From: Diphasiastrum complanatum
Taxonomy: Eukaryota; Streptophyta; Lycopodiopsida; Lycopodiales; Lycopodiaceae
DNA: 64,000 bases
Assembly (NCBI GenBank): GCA_029204225.1
Contig: CM055103.1
Location: forward strand, 47,730,458-47,794,457
Direction: 5' to 3'
The notes beneath the pieces were generated by a model, which was not told the origin of the DNA, did no database searches, and saw only the letters and a program-made list of their open reading frames with translations. A program made the translations under genes and the position numbers. Of this stretch, positions 37,957-49,316 are shown piece after piece. Every line of letters begins with the position of its first letter. Within the stretch, counting starts at the first letter, position 1.

Positions 37957-38671
37957 AAATCTACCTAAAACTACTCCAAAAAACAAGAAATAGCTAAAAT
38001 GCAGCTATACTAGTTAGTGAAAACCTATCCCCGGCATTGGCGCTACTGTAGAGTCAAAGATCTCGCATAGTAGTAGCCCTCACGCCTATCAACAAGGGTT
38101 AGAACACTGGATAGGATCCTAACTATGAATAGATGCTACTTTTAGATAGTTCTCTACTTTTTCTCTAACTCTACCACCACTAACACTACACATCCCTAAC
38201 TCTACTTCACTAGACTAACCTTCATCATGATTTTTGTGTGAAATGGAAGAGAAGAATAGAGGGGATAGAGAGGCAAGGAGAGGGAGGGAGGTAGAGATTG
38301 AGAGTGAGAGTGGAGGTTAGCTCACTTGCTCATTTTACTTGCTAGAGGATAAACATAAACATAATCTATAAGATTAGGACAAGTCTTTAGCTTCAAGATG
38401 AGTGGAACGTTAACTGTCAAAATCAATCGACATGGCCGAAGTGGCCGAAGTCTCCGAAGTTACCAAAGTGACTGAAGTCTCCGAAGTCACCGAAGTGCCC
38501 GAAATGTTCAAAATTTGTCGATGATGTCAATAAACATTGGAGCCACTTGTGAGCCATTTTCAAGTAGTTCTGCAGAATGTGTAGAAACCCGAAGAAAACT
38601 ACAGGCCTGGATAATGCATTGGATGAAGATTAAAATCGCAATTAGTCGATTAGTAGGAGAATAATCCAACA
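37957..38671 (-). mobile_element. Putative 3' LTR start of copia B, truncated
   Basis: On the minus strand the purine-rich tract GATTAGGGGGAG is followed at 38671 by TGTTGGATTATTCTCC, the standard PPT/3'-LTR junction. The segment runs down to the start of LTR A at 37956. The expected LTR end (as at 41782, TTTCCAACA) is not seen, so it is cut, perhaps by insertion of copia A. Confidence 0.6.
38432..38524 (+). repeat. 9-bp minisatellite (CCGAAGTNN) reading as a 30-codon frame
   Basis: Eight 9-base units of the form NCC GAA GTN lie in a row. In the plus strand they read MAEVAEVSEVTKVTEVSEVT and then EVPEMFKICR with a stop. No promoter or homologue is known to me, and it lies in the putative LTR of copia B, so a coding role is unlikely. 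Confidence 0.8.
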
Positions 38672-40490
38672 CTCCCCCTAATCTGAATCCATGAATGCCT
38701 TGACCGTTAGGCTTAGTTCTGCACAAAATTTTCTGTGTGTATCCATGCTTAATGCTGTAGTAAAAATATCTACTGTCAAATCTTGCGTTCGACAGTACTA
38801 CAATTGGACCTCTTTGTTGAGAACTTTGCTTCTGACATAGTGATACTTAATTTCAATGTGCTTACTCTTAATGAAACCTAGGGTTGGCCGATAGACAATG
38901 GCACTTTGATTATGATTTAGACCGATATCTGAAAGTAAGTTCCTCAACCAAATTGTTTCGTTTGTAGCTTGTGAGGCTGCAATGTACTTTGATTCTATAG
39001 AAGATAGAGCTATCGAAGATTGCTTGCGTCTGTTTTGGGAAATTGGACCATCGTTGAGGAAGAATGTAAATCGGAAGTGGATTTACGAGTGTCTACATCT
39101 TCTGCCCAACTTGCATCTGTGTAACCACTGAGTAAATTGAGTTTGTCGTTGTCGACTGTTCCATAACAAATGCAAAAGTCCATAGTAACTCGAAGATATC
39201 TCATGACTCTAATAAGAGCCTTCCAATGTGTTATACCAAGTTTAGTCATAAACTGACTTAGGGAGCTGACTGCAAAAGCTATGTCTGGTATAGATCATTG
39301 CGTACATAAGAGTTCCTATTATAGAATGATAAGAATACTCACGCAACTGCTCCTTCTCTTGAATTGTTTGAGGACACTGGTCCTTTGAGAATTTGATACC
39401 TCATTCCATTGGTGAGAGACCTAACTTGCGATTGATCAGAGTATATTTGACTAGCATATTGTAGATGTACCTTTTCTAAGTAATATAGATCAATTTCTGA
39501 TTTTTGTCTCTGTGGATTTGAATACCAAGGCAGAAATGAGCTTCGCCTAGATCAGTCATGTCAAATTTGGAAGATAGCATAGTCTTAGCTTCTTTTATCA
39601 GATCGATACTGTTGCTGAAAGACAATGTGTCGTCCACGTGTAGAGTGATAATAGTAAAAGACTGCTGCACTATCTCGAAGTAAACATTCGAATATGAGGA
39701 GCTTGGTGTGTAGCCGTGATCAATAAGGAAAGTATTGATCCTTTGAAACCATGCTCGAACAGATTGCTTCAAGCCATAAAGTGCTTTATAAGTTTACACA
39801 CATGATTGTGTTTACCTTTGATAATATAACCTTCGGATTGCACCATGTAGATATCTCTTCAATATCTCCATTGAGATATGTTGTTTGTACATCCATTTGA
39901 TGTATTTCCAGATCTATAGCAGTAGCAAACGATAATAAAAGTTGAATAGAAGAATGCTTGAATATGGACTGAAGGTCTCAGTGTAATCGACGTTGTATAC
40001 CTGAGAAAATCCTCTGGCAACAAGTCGGGCTTTTCTTCTGTCGATGCTTCCGTATGCTTTGTACTTGATTTTGAAAATCCATTTGCAATCAATTACGTTT
40101 CTACTAGCGGGTAATTCGACATTCGTCCATGACAATCGTCCATGTCTAGTTCTTGATAAGAGATGAATACTCTTTATCCATAGCTTCTTTCCAGAGATCG
40201 GAACCAGGCTGACTGAGTGCCTCTTCGACAATCGTCGGCTCCTATACAAGGTAGGTTGTAGACTCCTCGATATACTTATAGGTGGTCTGCTAACTCTTGT
40301 CAATCTTTTGGGTGATAAAATAAGTTGATCATTTTCATCATGTTGTAGTTGCTGAACTACAACATCATCATCTTCGGATTCGTTGTTGATTTGTTGTTCG
40401 TCGAGAGTAGACGAGCTTGGACCTTCAATGGGAATAGTCGACTGAGGAACTTCGAAGTTAAATATGTCGAATGAGTTGGACAAGTCGACT
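38672..40490 (-). pseudogene. Copia B reverse transcriptase and RNase H
   Basis: Minus strand: the RT start VIDCKWIFKIKYKAYGSIDR..KARLVARGFSQVYNVDYTETF (40000-40100); the catalytic region IITLHVDDTLSFSNS (Tyr replaced by His before VDD); DLGEAHFCLGIQIHRDK; then RNase H with SGYTDASWAEDVDTRKST, the KHIEIKYHYVRSKV remnant and the end SLTVKAFMDSD before the PPT. Multiple frameshifts are present. Confidence 0.85.
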
Positions 40491-41394
40491 ACATGGGCTT
40501 TGCCTTTTCCCTTGAGGTCGATAAATTGATCTTTGATGAAGATGACATCCCAGCTAGTGAATATCCTCGACTCGATAGGATCGAACAGCTTGTAAGCTTG
40601 ATCTGAAGTAGTGTAGTTGATGAAAATACATTTGATACTCTAGAAGTTGAGCTTCTTCCTGAGATCATGAGGAATCTGTGCATAAGCAGTACATCCAAAA
40701 ACTTTTAAGTTCGATAAAGAAGGTTGGTACTTGTCCAAACTTCGAATGGTGTTCTGTTTGAGATACCTTTAGTAGAAAATTTGTTCTGAATATAGGTTGC
40801 TGCTGAAACAGCTTCAGTCCAGAAGGACTTCAGAAGTGACACATGTGATAACATGCACTTTGACGATTCAACTAAGATCCTGTCCTTTCTCTCAACAAGA
40901 CCATTTGACTGAGGCGAATAGGAGGTAATGTATTGTTCCTCAATGTCATTGTTAAGGCAGTACTCCTTGAATTCGGTGGAGATGTATTCTCCTTCGTTGT
41001 CGGACCTCAATGCTTTTATTCGTTTGCCAGTTTAATTTTCTGCATGTTCTTTGAATTGTCTGAACTTGATGAAAGCCTCTGATTTCTGCTTAATGAAGTA
41101 AACAACTGTTCTTCTGAAAAATTTGTCAATAAAAGTAATGAAATATTTTGTATCTAGAAATGATGGAGTTTGCATAAGTCCACATATATCTGAATGAACA
41201 ACATCTAGCAGCCCTTTTGTTGCATGCCTCTGACTCGATCTAAAAGGAATCCTAGTCTGCTTTCCAAGGATGCAACTATGGCAGACGGGGAGATCAACTT
41301 TGCTAGAAGAATAGTCGAGATCAAATGCAAGGGATTGTCTGGACATGTTCAAAATAGATGAATAGTTCAAGTGTCCTAATAAGCGTGATGCCAT
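40491..41394 (-). pseudogene. Copia B integrase
   Basis: Minus strand: HLNYSSILNMSRQSLAFDLD, the zinc finger CHSCILGKQTRIPF, the core DVVHSDICGLMQTP, YFITFIDKFFRRTVVYFIKQ, MRSDNEGEYISTEFKEYC, SYSPQSNGLVERKDRILVES with the catalytic Glu, and the C-terminal YIQNKFSTKGISNRTPFEVW. Frameshifts occur near 41020 and 40700. The protease and most of gag upstream are deleted. Confidence 0.85.
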
Positions 41395-41399
41395 AGTAA

Positions 41400-41640
41400 T
41401 GCTTTATTGACAAGAATAGAGTTTTTCAAGGCTTGATTCCATCCTTTGATTTCCACTTTGAGTCGTTTGTGTCGTCTTCAGGCTTCACTTCAATACCCAT
41501 AACAACATCCACAACCCGTTGGCGATTAGCAAGGTCTTCATATTAAGTTTCCATAAATGATAATTGGATCCATTTAGCTTGTCTGAGATAAGACCGGCTT
41601 TACTTTGAGAATCCATCTGGGCTGACAACGTTAAGAGAGA
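41400..41640 (-). pseudogene. Copia B gag N-terminus
   Basis: The minus-strand ATG near 41616 gives MDSQSKAGLISDKLNGSNYH..LWKLNMKTLLIANGLW, the conserved start of copia gag. The frame then breaks and integrase follows within about 100 bases, so roughly 1 kb of gag and protease has been deleted. Confidence 0.8.
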
Positions 41641-41769
41641 TACCATGCTGTGGAAATCAATTCTCTGATACTGAAACAAATTGATTTGAACTGAAGAATT
41701 TGATATTGCAAAAGGTATCAAGTATTAAAGCTTTTTCTCTGATATAGTATTAGGCCTTGAAGAATCAAC

Positions 41770-42610
41770 GCTCTGATACCATGTTGGAAAGAGGTGTGTG
41801 AAAGATAGAATCTAATAGATGATAGAATAAACAGATTCTTGGAGAGCTATCAGTGGATAATGGATACATAGTAATCAGATGGTATAGGATACAAGTTTCT
41901 AATGGAGATATCCTACATGATATGCTACGAGATCATGGGTGAGTTTCTCATCGTGATGGTGGATCTAGTTTGCATTTGCTTTGGTTTGGTTGACATGATG
42001 AATACAGTGTTGAGATAGGCTCCTTGGTGGGAGGTCTATAGACTGGTCAAATCAGAGTTGGCAACGTCAAACATGGGAAGTTGAGCCTACATGGGATGTA
42101 GGAGAGGCAGATTGTCATCAGTATCTATGGGAGATGGGTAAGCTACTTAGGTATAGCCTATGGTGATATTTGCGTACATTCATTCATTGAGTCCTTGGTA
42201 GACTTTTGTGCTTGGAGAATGGGGAATGAGTGAGAATCAGCTTTCAGGGCTTATTGGACTTGATGTCAGGGCAAAGTGGCTTGGAGCATGGCTTTGTTTG
42301 GAAGATACATTAAAGATGAGGCTTGGAGCGCTCAGTAGATCGTGAGAGATCTTTGGATGACGTATGATGATGACATCTATGTGATATGCTTGGACACGAG
42401 GACATCTTGGTTACAGGCCATGATCGAGAGGATCTGATTTGGAGACTAGTGGTGTAGCAACGGATCTATATGTGGCAACTGCTGGTACAATAAGATACCA
42501 CAATTTGTGCAAGCCTAGTCATGTATTTGACGTATTCGTATTGCTTTGCATGAATGTGTGCTTGCATGTTACCTTGTCACGGGAGTCTAGATATCCTATG
42601 TACTGCATTT
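41770..42610 (-). mobile_element. Primer site and 5' LTR of copia B (outer end undefined)
   Basis: The minus strand has TGGTATCAGAGC at 41770-41781 immediately after CCAACA (41782-41787), the LTR end. The LTR extends upward. I could not find its TG start, so the upper limit is only where recognisable features stop. Confidence 0.55.
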
Positions 42611-42899
42611 AATGATTTTTTTTTCCAGGTTTTCAACCCTCGCTCAATCTAATTTTGATGTTTTGAATCCATTTGGCAGGTCGACGAATGTATTTGTTGG
42701 TTTTTATTACTTATCTTTTATTTTTTTTGGAAACGATAGTAAAAATGCCCATAATGCAGCATGTAACCTGTGTTCCCAATTTGATCGGCTTGCCTCAACC
42801 ATTTTTCAAACAATACTTGTGCTAAAACTGGATGTAATGGCTCATAATTTTGTTTCGTAGGATGACATGCATGATGACAAACATCACAAGACTAGATTT

Positions 42900-44232
42900 A
42901 CTTTTCTGTATCTATATGAAGCATAGGCCACCAGCATCCTGATAAGCTACAAAATGACCTTCTCCTCTTCCATCAGGAGATAACATGATTAAATCAGATA
43001 CTTCATGTGATAAAATACATCTCCAAAGAAAATCTTCAGCTCCTTCAGCGATTAATTGATAAAGTTGTAATTGATAATCAAATGTCGTGAACTTTCGACA
43101 AAGATTCATTTGGTTGATCCATCATCAAATATTCAACAATGTTTGTTGCCCATTCAGGTACTGCTTCTACATAAAATAATGTAGCATTTGGTAGTTCATC
43201 ATCAACTTCTGTATTAACTGGTGCTAACTGTATCCTTGAAACATGATTGGCAAGATAATGTTGTTTACCCTTCCGAACCACAACTCAAAAATCAAACTCA
43301 GATAGTAAAAGTCACCATCTTGCAATGCGTCCCATAGTGCATGTCTTGTTCACTAAATACAATAAAGGCTGATGATCCATATAAAATACAAAATGTGTTG
43401 CCATCAAATAATGATGAAACTTCTTAACAAAGAAACCATGGCCAATGTTTTTCACTCTGTGGCGAAATAGTTCACTTCAATATCATTAACTTGTTGGCTC
43501 GCAAATCTAATAGAAAATTCTTTCTTATATTTTCCTAGATGCGTTAACACTGATCCAATAGCATATTTTGATGCTTCAGTATGCACATGGAATTCTGTTG
43601 TCCAATTAGGTGCTCATAATATCGGTGCAAAAAGTAAGGCTTTCTTCAAATTTTCAAATGACTCTAAAGCCTCAATTGTCCAAATTGGCACAATGATCAA
43701 CTTGTATATAGGCCATACCAGATCTACAAAAAACCAGATAATCATTCGATAATAATTCACATGACCCATAATAAATAAAAACTCCTCTGATAGTGCTTGA
43801 AGGGAGTAAATCCATGATAATTTTGATTTTAGAAAAATCTATAGCAATGTCGTGTCTCGAAATAACATGGCCTAAAACAATCTCGTGAGTAATTCAAATT
43901 TGACATTTCTCTAGATTCAAAGAATGGTATTTTCGACATTGTTCAAGTACTTTTTCTAAATGTTCCAAATGTTCTAACTCCAAAAGATGGACTCCAAAAT
44001 CATCCAAATAAATTTCATTGAATTTCTGTTAATAATCCTTGAAAGCAAACTACATCACTCGTTGAACAGTATTTGGTGTGTTACAAAGCCCAAACAACTT
44101 AACTTTGTAAGCATAGGTCCCCCATTCTATTGTAAAGGCAGTTTTATGCTAATCAACAGGTGCAATCTTAACTTAATTGCAACCATTGAATCCATTCAAA
44201 AAACTATAAGCTTCGGCACCAGCAAGGCGATC
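42900..44232 (-). pseudogene. Gypsy RT (second half), RNase H and integrase start
   Basis: Minus strand from 44232: DRLAGAEAYSFLNGFNGCN, KTAFTIEWGTYAYKVKLFGL, YLDDFGVHLLELEHLEHLEK (catalytic site, one D kept in YLDD), then degraded RNase H (MATHFVFYMDHQPLLYLVNK), KGKQHYLANHVSRIQ, and the integrase zinc region FLWRCILSHEVSDLIML..GEGHF. Homology ends at about 42900, before the integrase core. Stops and shifts are frequent. RT continues on the other side of the 722-bp insertion. Confidence 0.8.
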
Positions 44233-44954
44233 CATTAAAGAAATTTGGCTTTGAAAAGGGCACTATAAGGATTGCCATGTAGGATGACAATTTCTTGCAA
44301 TTTAAAATACAAAAATAAAACCTTCTCCTGCCAGCAGTCTTGCCCACACAGTATTTGTAGTCTGTAGCTGTAAAAAATTTGTAACTTTTGAATGATATCT
44401 TGGATTGAGATGATTACAGTGTCAATAGAAAGCCCTCGACGAGAGCTTTCCAATGATATCCAACATGATTTCTAAGCTATGGTTAAAAAGATATTTCAAA
44501 GTTTTGTCTGGTCAAAATCAATGGTCAAGCAGATACTGCTTTGGAGCATGGTTGACCAGTTTGACTAAGTTGACCATTGACTGACCACCCAAAACTTTGA
44601 CCGAGAATATTTTTTTAACTATAGCTCGGAACTGGGTCATGTTGGGTGTCGTTGGAAAGCTCTCGTCGAGGGCTTTCTAATGGCATTATAACTGTCTCAA
44701 TACAAGCTGTCACTCAAAAGTTACACAGTTTTTATTTGAGTATTATACTATAGATAAAACGGCTTATTTACGAGCTACCCCCGACACAAAATTCCATTTT
44801 TTTTTAAAAAGAAAAAAAAATTAATTTGAAATAAATATGCTACATAGATTTCATATTTGAGTGTTTCAATTGGTCCATGTGTAAGAAACTTTTGAGAAAA
44901 AAAATAAAAAGTATCTTTTGGAAGGTCCCTTTTGTGCTCACATTTTCTCTAATG
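44233..44954. mobile_element. 722-bp inverted-repeat element inserted in gypsy RT
   Basis: It splits the RT codon series exactly between ATT TTG and GAT CGC (D-I-L / D-R-L). The ends are inverted: CATTAAAGAAA at 44233 on the plus strand, and CATTAGAGAAA reading in from 44954 on the minus strand. The inner arms (about 44378-44540 and 44560-44726) are also inverted copies, sharing the run AGAAAGCCCTCGACGAGAGC. It has no ORF and no obvious target-site duplication. It looks like a foldback/MITE-type DNA element of unknown family. Confidence 0.8.
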
Positions 44955-45602
44955 CAAAATGTCTTCTGTGAAAGGCAATAGAGAATGATTCTTTCGCATA
45001 ACCTTGTTCAAGGCCTTAAGGTTTACACAAATTCGCATCTTGCCATTCTTCTTTGGCATGATAACGATTGGTGAAACCCATTCATTATGCTCAATCTCAT
45101 AAATGAAATTAGCGTCCAATAATCTTTGCAACTCCTTAATAAGATCTATAAATTTTGGATTACATCGATAAAATTTGGTGACTTTTGAAACTGCATAAGG
45201 TATCAATAGGATAGTATGCTCGACCACTGAGGTAGGAATACCTTTCATATCTCTGTAAGGCCAATCAAAACAATCATGATACTTGACCAACAACTCTCTC
45301 AAAGCTTCAAATCGATCTGTTGAAAGTTGTACTTGTACTATCTTCTCATCTTCACCTGGTTCGGCTGCATCAGGTATCAATGGGATAGTATCCTCGACCA
45401 TTGAGGTAGGAATACCTTTCATATCTTTGTAAGACCAAGCAAAACAATCATGATACTTGACCAAAAACTTTCTCAAAGCTTCAAATTGATCTGTTGAAAG
45501 TTGTGCTCCAACTTGTAGTATCTTGTCGTCTTCACCTGGTTCGGCTAGATTCATAGGTTGCATCCTAGCTGGTCCATTATAGAGTTCTTGCATTTTTGCC
45601 AC
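44955..45602 (-). pseudogene. Gypsy protease-RT linker and RT N-terminal half
   Basis: The minus strand is open for 217 codons: QLSTDQFEALRKFLVKYHDC..FAWSYKDMKGI, a duplicated copy of the same stretch, then NPKFIDLIKELQRLLDANFI, WVSPIVIMPKKNGKMRICVN, LKALNKVMRKNHSLLPFTED. These are RT motifs 1 and 2 of Ty3/gypsy elements. It is interrupted at 44954 by the insertion. Confidence 0.85.
45193..45546. repeat. Tandem duplication (~177 bp x 2) in the gypsy pol
   Basis: 45193-45366 and 45367-45546 are near-identical; both start GCAT.AGGTATCAAT.GGATAG and end TCACCTGGTTCGGCT. The duplication keeps frame, so KYHDCF..SYKDMKGIPTS appears twice in the translation. Confidence 0.9.
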
Positions 45603-47117
45603 TTCATCCTCAGGTGCTCAGTGAGTTTTTGGTAGCATAATAACCACATCATCCAAAGTATAGCTTTTGAAGTGCTCCAGTATATCATGTTGTACTGCAT
45701 TGGCTTTCTCTTGTTCAAAGGGATTAACCTTTGTGTTGTTTTTAGATTTATTGAGCAATGGTGAATCCAACTTTTGAGAGATCTCACTTGAAGAATCAAG
45801 ATCAATATCAATCTTTCCTTTATATCTTCCAATAGAAGTGGCACAACAACATGCTCAGTGATATTTGAATCAAACATTATAACTGTCTCATGCACTTCAG
45901 AACCATATTATAATGTTGTTTAGCTTGCTTCTTGGTCATCCGTCATGTTGGCTGCCCTTCCTTCAAAGTAACTACTTTTGGTGATTTTGTTGACGGTTCA
46001 TCATGAATGTTTCGAATACAAAATCTTGTAGGATCCATATGTCGTAATATTTGCTCATCAATAAGTTATGCATTCTCATTGTAAAATAAAACATGATTAA
46101 TTGTAATCAGTATATCTTCCATTGGATCCAGTATTGGATCAGCTGAAATCCAAATTACATTCATTATATTGACAAAATATGTGATAGCAGTATCAAGAGT
46201 ACAATCTTTCATTGGTATGACGCTTACTTCAGATCTGTCATCATGTCGACACATGTACTAGCTATACAATCGATAATTGCAGTTTACATTATTGATTTGA
46301 GAATCATAATGGATTCCCAATGCCTTTTCTACTCAGTCACAAGTATGATCCATTGTGGAAGACTCATCGTCTCCCTTTTGAATAGTTGGCTTGTCGTCCA
46401 AGTCAATGGATCAACTTTGATTGTTTGCTCATGATTCTCAAAATCTGCCAATTTGATTGCAAAAGTTGCAAGCTTCGACTTCATAAGACCCCAGTTGGCA
46501 TACAATTTGGTAGAGATAAGATTGATTCAAGGCCCTCCATCTATCACAGCTACCTCTCGAACACAATGCTTATATTGAATGGGCAAGGTGATATTCTGTT
46601 GTTCACATTCCCAACTAGCCCCTACATTGAGTACTTCATTTGATTCTTCAAATCCCACACAATATAGTGGTTCTCATTGGTTCTTGGTCCCGATGGTCGT
46701 CAATCACTCAAATAAAAAACCTTCTTAGCATGAGGTACCACCATAAGAATTATATCAATGTAATACCCATCTTGCTAGAAAGAATATACACAATCAGTTC
46801 AGTTTCTAGAACCTCTGGTTCTATCATCTTAAATGGCTTTTCATAGTGATGTAATTGAGTATTGACATCAGTCCTTTGATGAGATATATGCAAAGGATCA
46901 AGTAAATCTCTTGATATCATAAGTATAGAAAGAACCTCAGCTGCAACTCCGGAATTTTCCAAGGCTTCTTCCTCTTGTAATTATTTGATCCACTACCTCA
47001 TATTATGATATTTTTTCTTCTCAAAATTGAGATTCAGGTAGACCCCATATACAATAGGTAAATCAGTGATTGATACAGATTCTGTAGGTGGCAAATTAGT
47101 AGCACTTCTTTCTGTTT
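45603..47117 (-). pseudogene. Gypsy protease region, degraded
   Basis: A protease-like stretch, VIDGGP..INLISTKLYANWG, is readable on the minus strand at about 46535-46480; it resembles the plant gypsy 'DGGSGVN' active-site type, with Gly as the second residue. The surrounding frames are broken into short pieces. Confidence 0.6.
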
Positions 47118-48430
47118 CTAAGCTCTCGTGATAACCATAATTGGTGCACATGGTTCAATGGATTTCTGTGAAATAGGTCGAACTACTGGTCTTGGTTTGA
47201 TTGTAATCATGTTCAATGGAGCAGTTACAAGCGGTGGGTTTGGTCTAGCTGGGCAGTCCTTGTAGCAATGCCCATATCTGCATTCACGACAAAAAGATGT
47301 GAATTTGCCCTTGTTTGGACATTCTGCTATTCCATGACTTTTTCTACATTCAAAGCAACCAAGTGGCGTTCTGGCCCATTGTCTAGACTGTTGTTGTTGC
47401 ATAGCAGCATAGATTGCATATTGCTTTAGTGGTCCAGACTCTTGTTTTGAAGCATAATTCCATTGGTCCTAGCTTGACGAAGTTTTTGGCTCCATCATGT
47501 TTGCATCCTGGTGGAGTATGTAAAGCTAACAGTTCTAGGAATCTAAGGCCATGCACCTTACCATCTAGTGCTTTCCACTTTGGTCCTTCGTGAAAACCAT
47601 ACAATGTTTTTACTGAATAATCCTAGGATTAAATGAACAAAAAGTAGTTTCAAGTCCATTTGAGTTGCACAAATGACAATAAGTATCAGCCATCCGTCTC
47701 TTCATAGATGGATACTCGTTCATGGTGTGATTACCAACATAGATCGTATACCAGACATTCTTTTTGCTAGGAAAAACCTTGAGCATCTTTTTAGCATCTT
47801 TGTCAATCTTTGGATGATTTTCTTCGAAACCGTTTCAGTTTGGCATCAAACTGTGACTGCATCTTATCCAACTTCAACTGCTGCTTCTGGCCAAAATTTT
47901 CAAACTTGGTCCATCACGGCTATTGCATTGATATTGGTAAAGGCAAGAGTTGTCGAAGTTGTGGTAGTCTCTGACCTGGGTGTATGATAGCATTCCAATA
48001 TGTGGTGGCTCATCATTTGACTCCTCATCTTCTTTGCATATTGCATCATCCATTGCATGTTACAATGACATATAATCTCATCGATGTTTCAGTTCACTTC
48101 TGATTCTTTTCAGTAAGCTTGCTAAGAACATGGCCTCATTTGTAATGAGATCAGATTCGCGCTCAAATTTGAGGTATTTAATTCGCTCGATATAGTCACA
48201 AAGCATCTCTTTCTTCCCCATTTTGATTTTACTCAACAGAAATGAATCTTCAAGAAACTTTTTTGGTTGAAAACATGTGATCAAATTAGCTTTAACAACT
48301 TCCCAATCTGTCTGTTCTTCTATGGGCCAATCTTGTGCCGCTCCAATAAGTGTCATACAAAATAATTTCAGCTTATCTTCTGGATTGACTTTGCCATAGA
48401 CTTCACAACATTCTGTAAAAATTTTAAGGA
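47118..48430 (-). pseudogene. Gypsy gag with two zinc knuckles
   Basis: Minus strand: a retrotransposon-gag-like segment at 48356-48078 (GAAQDWPIEEQTDWEVVKAN, ITCFQPKKFLEDSFLLSKIK, KEMLCDYIERIKYLKFE). After a long broken stretch comes GCFECRKSHGIAECPNKGK (C-x2-C-x4-H-x4-C) and FCRECRYGHCYKDC (spacer one residue short) at 47350-47240. This is the nucleocapsid part of the gypsy polyprotein. Confidence 0.8.
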
Positions 48431-49316
48431 TAGTATTGGTGAAGGTTACCTAGGCGAGGGTTAACTTGGCAAGAGTTCACAAGTACTATTTTGACTAAAA
48501 AATCACTTCATTGGCTGTTTTTGACAATTCTAGCAAAAGTACTTTTCGCCAGTCTAACTGGAGGTCGATCTGACAAAAATAATATATGGTCGAATTGGCG
48601 AAGGTTCTTTTGGCGAAGGGTGTAACTTTTGCAACATGGTGAGGATTAAAATGGATATTTTTGAACAATTTTGATTGAACTAACTCTTGCCAAACTCACT
48701 AATGATAAATTATGGTAATTGAAGATTGGTGAAGGTTCAAGAGAAGGTTGAAGAGAGATATTGAGATTTTCTCTTTGACAAAAATTGATCAGAATCATAT
48801 AAAATCTTGACTTAACTTTTGCCTAACTTATTGATTACCAAAAATAGTATGGAGGACTGATTGATGACACTAGCGAAGGTTCCTCTCAAAGAATTGATAT
48901 TCTTGCAAAAAGGTGTGAAACTTTCTACAAAAGGTTCCCAAAAACTAGTAAAACATTCACTTGCCCTTCTATTTTTAGAATTAACCTGGCTATACATAGA
49001 TCTAGATCAAATCTATATACAATAGAACAAACAAAGGTTGGTTTTCTGTATTTTTTTTGGTTTTAGAGGGTTTCTCACTATTTTTGGAAGTAATCGATGA
49101 AGGTTGATTGCAAAGGAACATAAAGTTATCAACGTTTGATGAAGATTTTGCCCCTTTTGTCTAGACTAACATAACTTTGAAAAGTCAACCTCTAAGCCTA
49201 ATATGAAAATTGGCCTCAATTGCCAAATATACAAATATGACCAAAATAGCAAAACTAGTTGAAATTTCTCACAAGACTGTCAAAGTACACCTGACTTTTT
49301 CTTTTTATGCCAATAC
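48431..49316. other. Probable gypsy leader/LTR remnant with GCGAAGG-type motifs
   Basis: Non-coding, with recurrent short words (GGCGAAGG, GGTGAAGGTT, GGCAAGAGTT) spread over 800 bases. The position, upstream of gag on the minus strand, suits a leader and LTR, but no LTR ends or primer site were identified. Confidence 0.35.

Noticed and set aside
38432-38524. Small-protein gene of 30 codons
   Set aside because: Fully explained by a 9-bp minisatellite in an LTR; no promoter or homologue.
44233-44954. Solo LTR inside the gypsy RT
   Set aside because: The ends are CATTA...TAATG with long internal inverted arms, not TG...CA with a simple direct structure.
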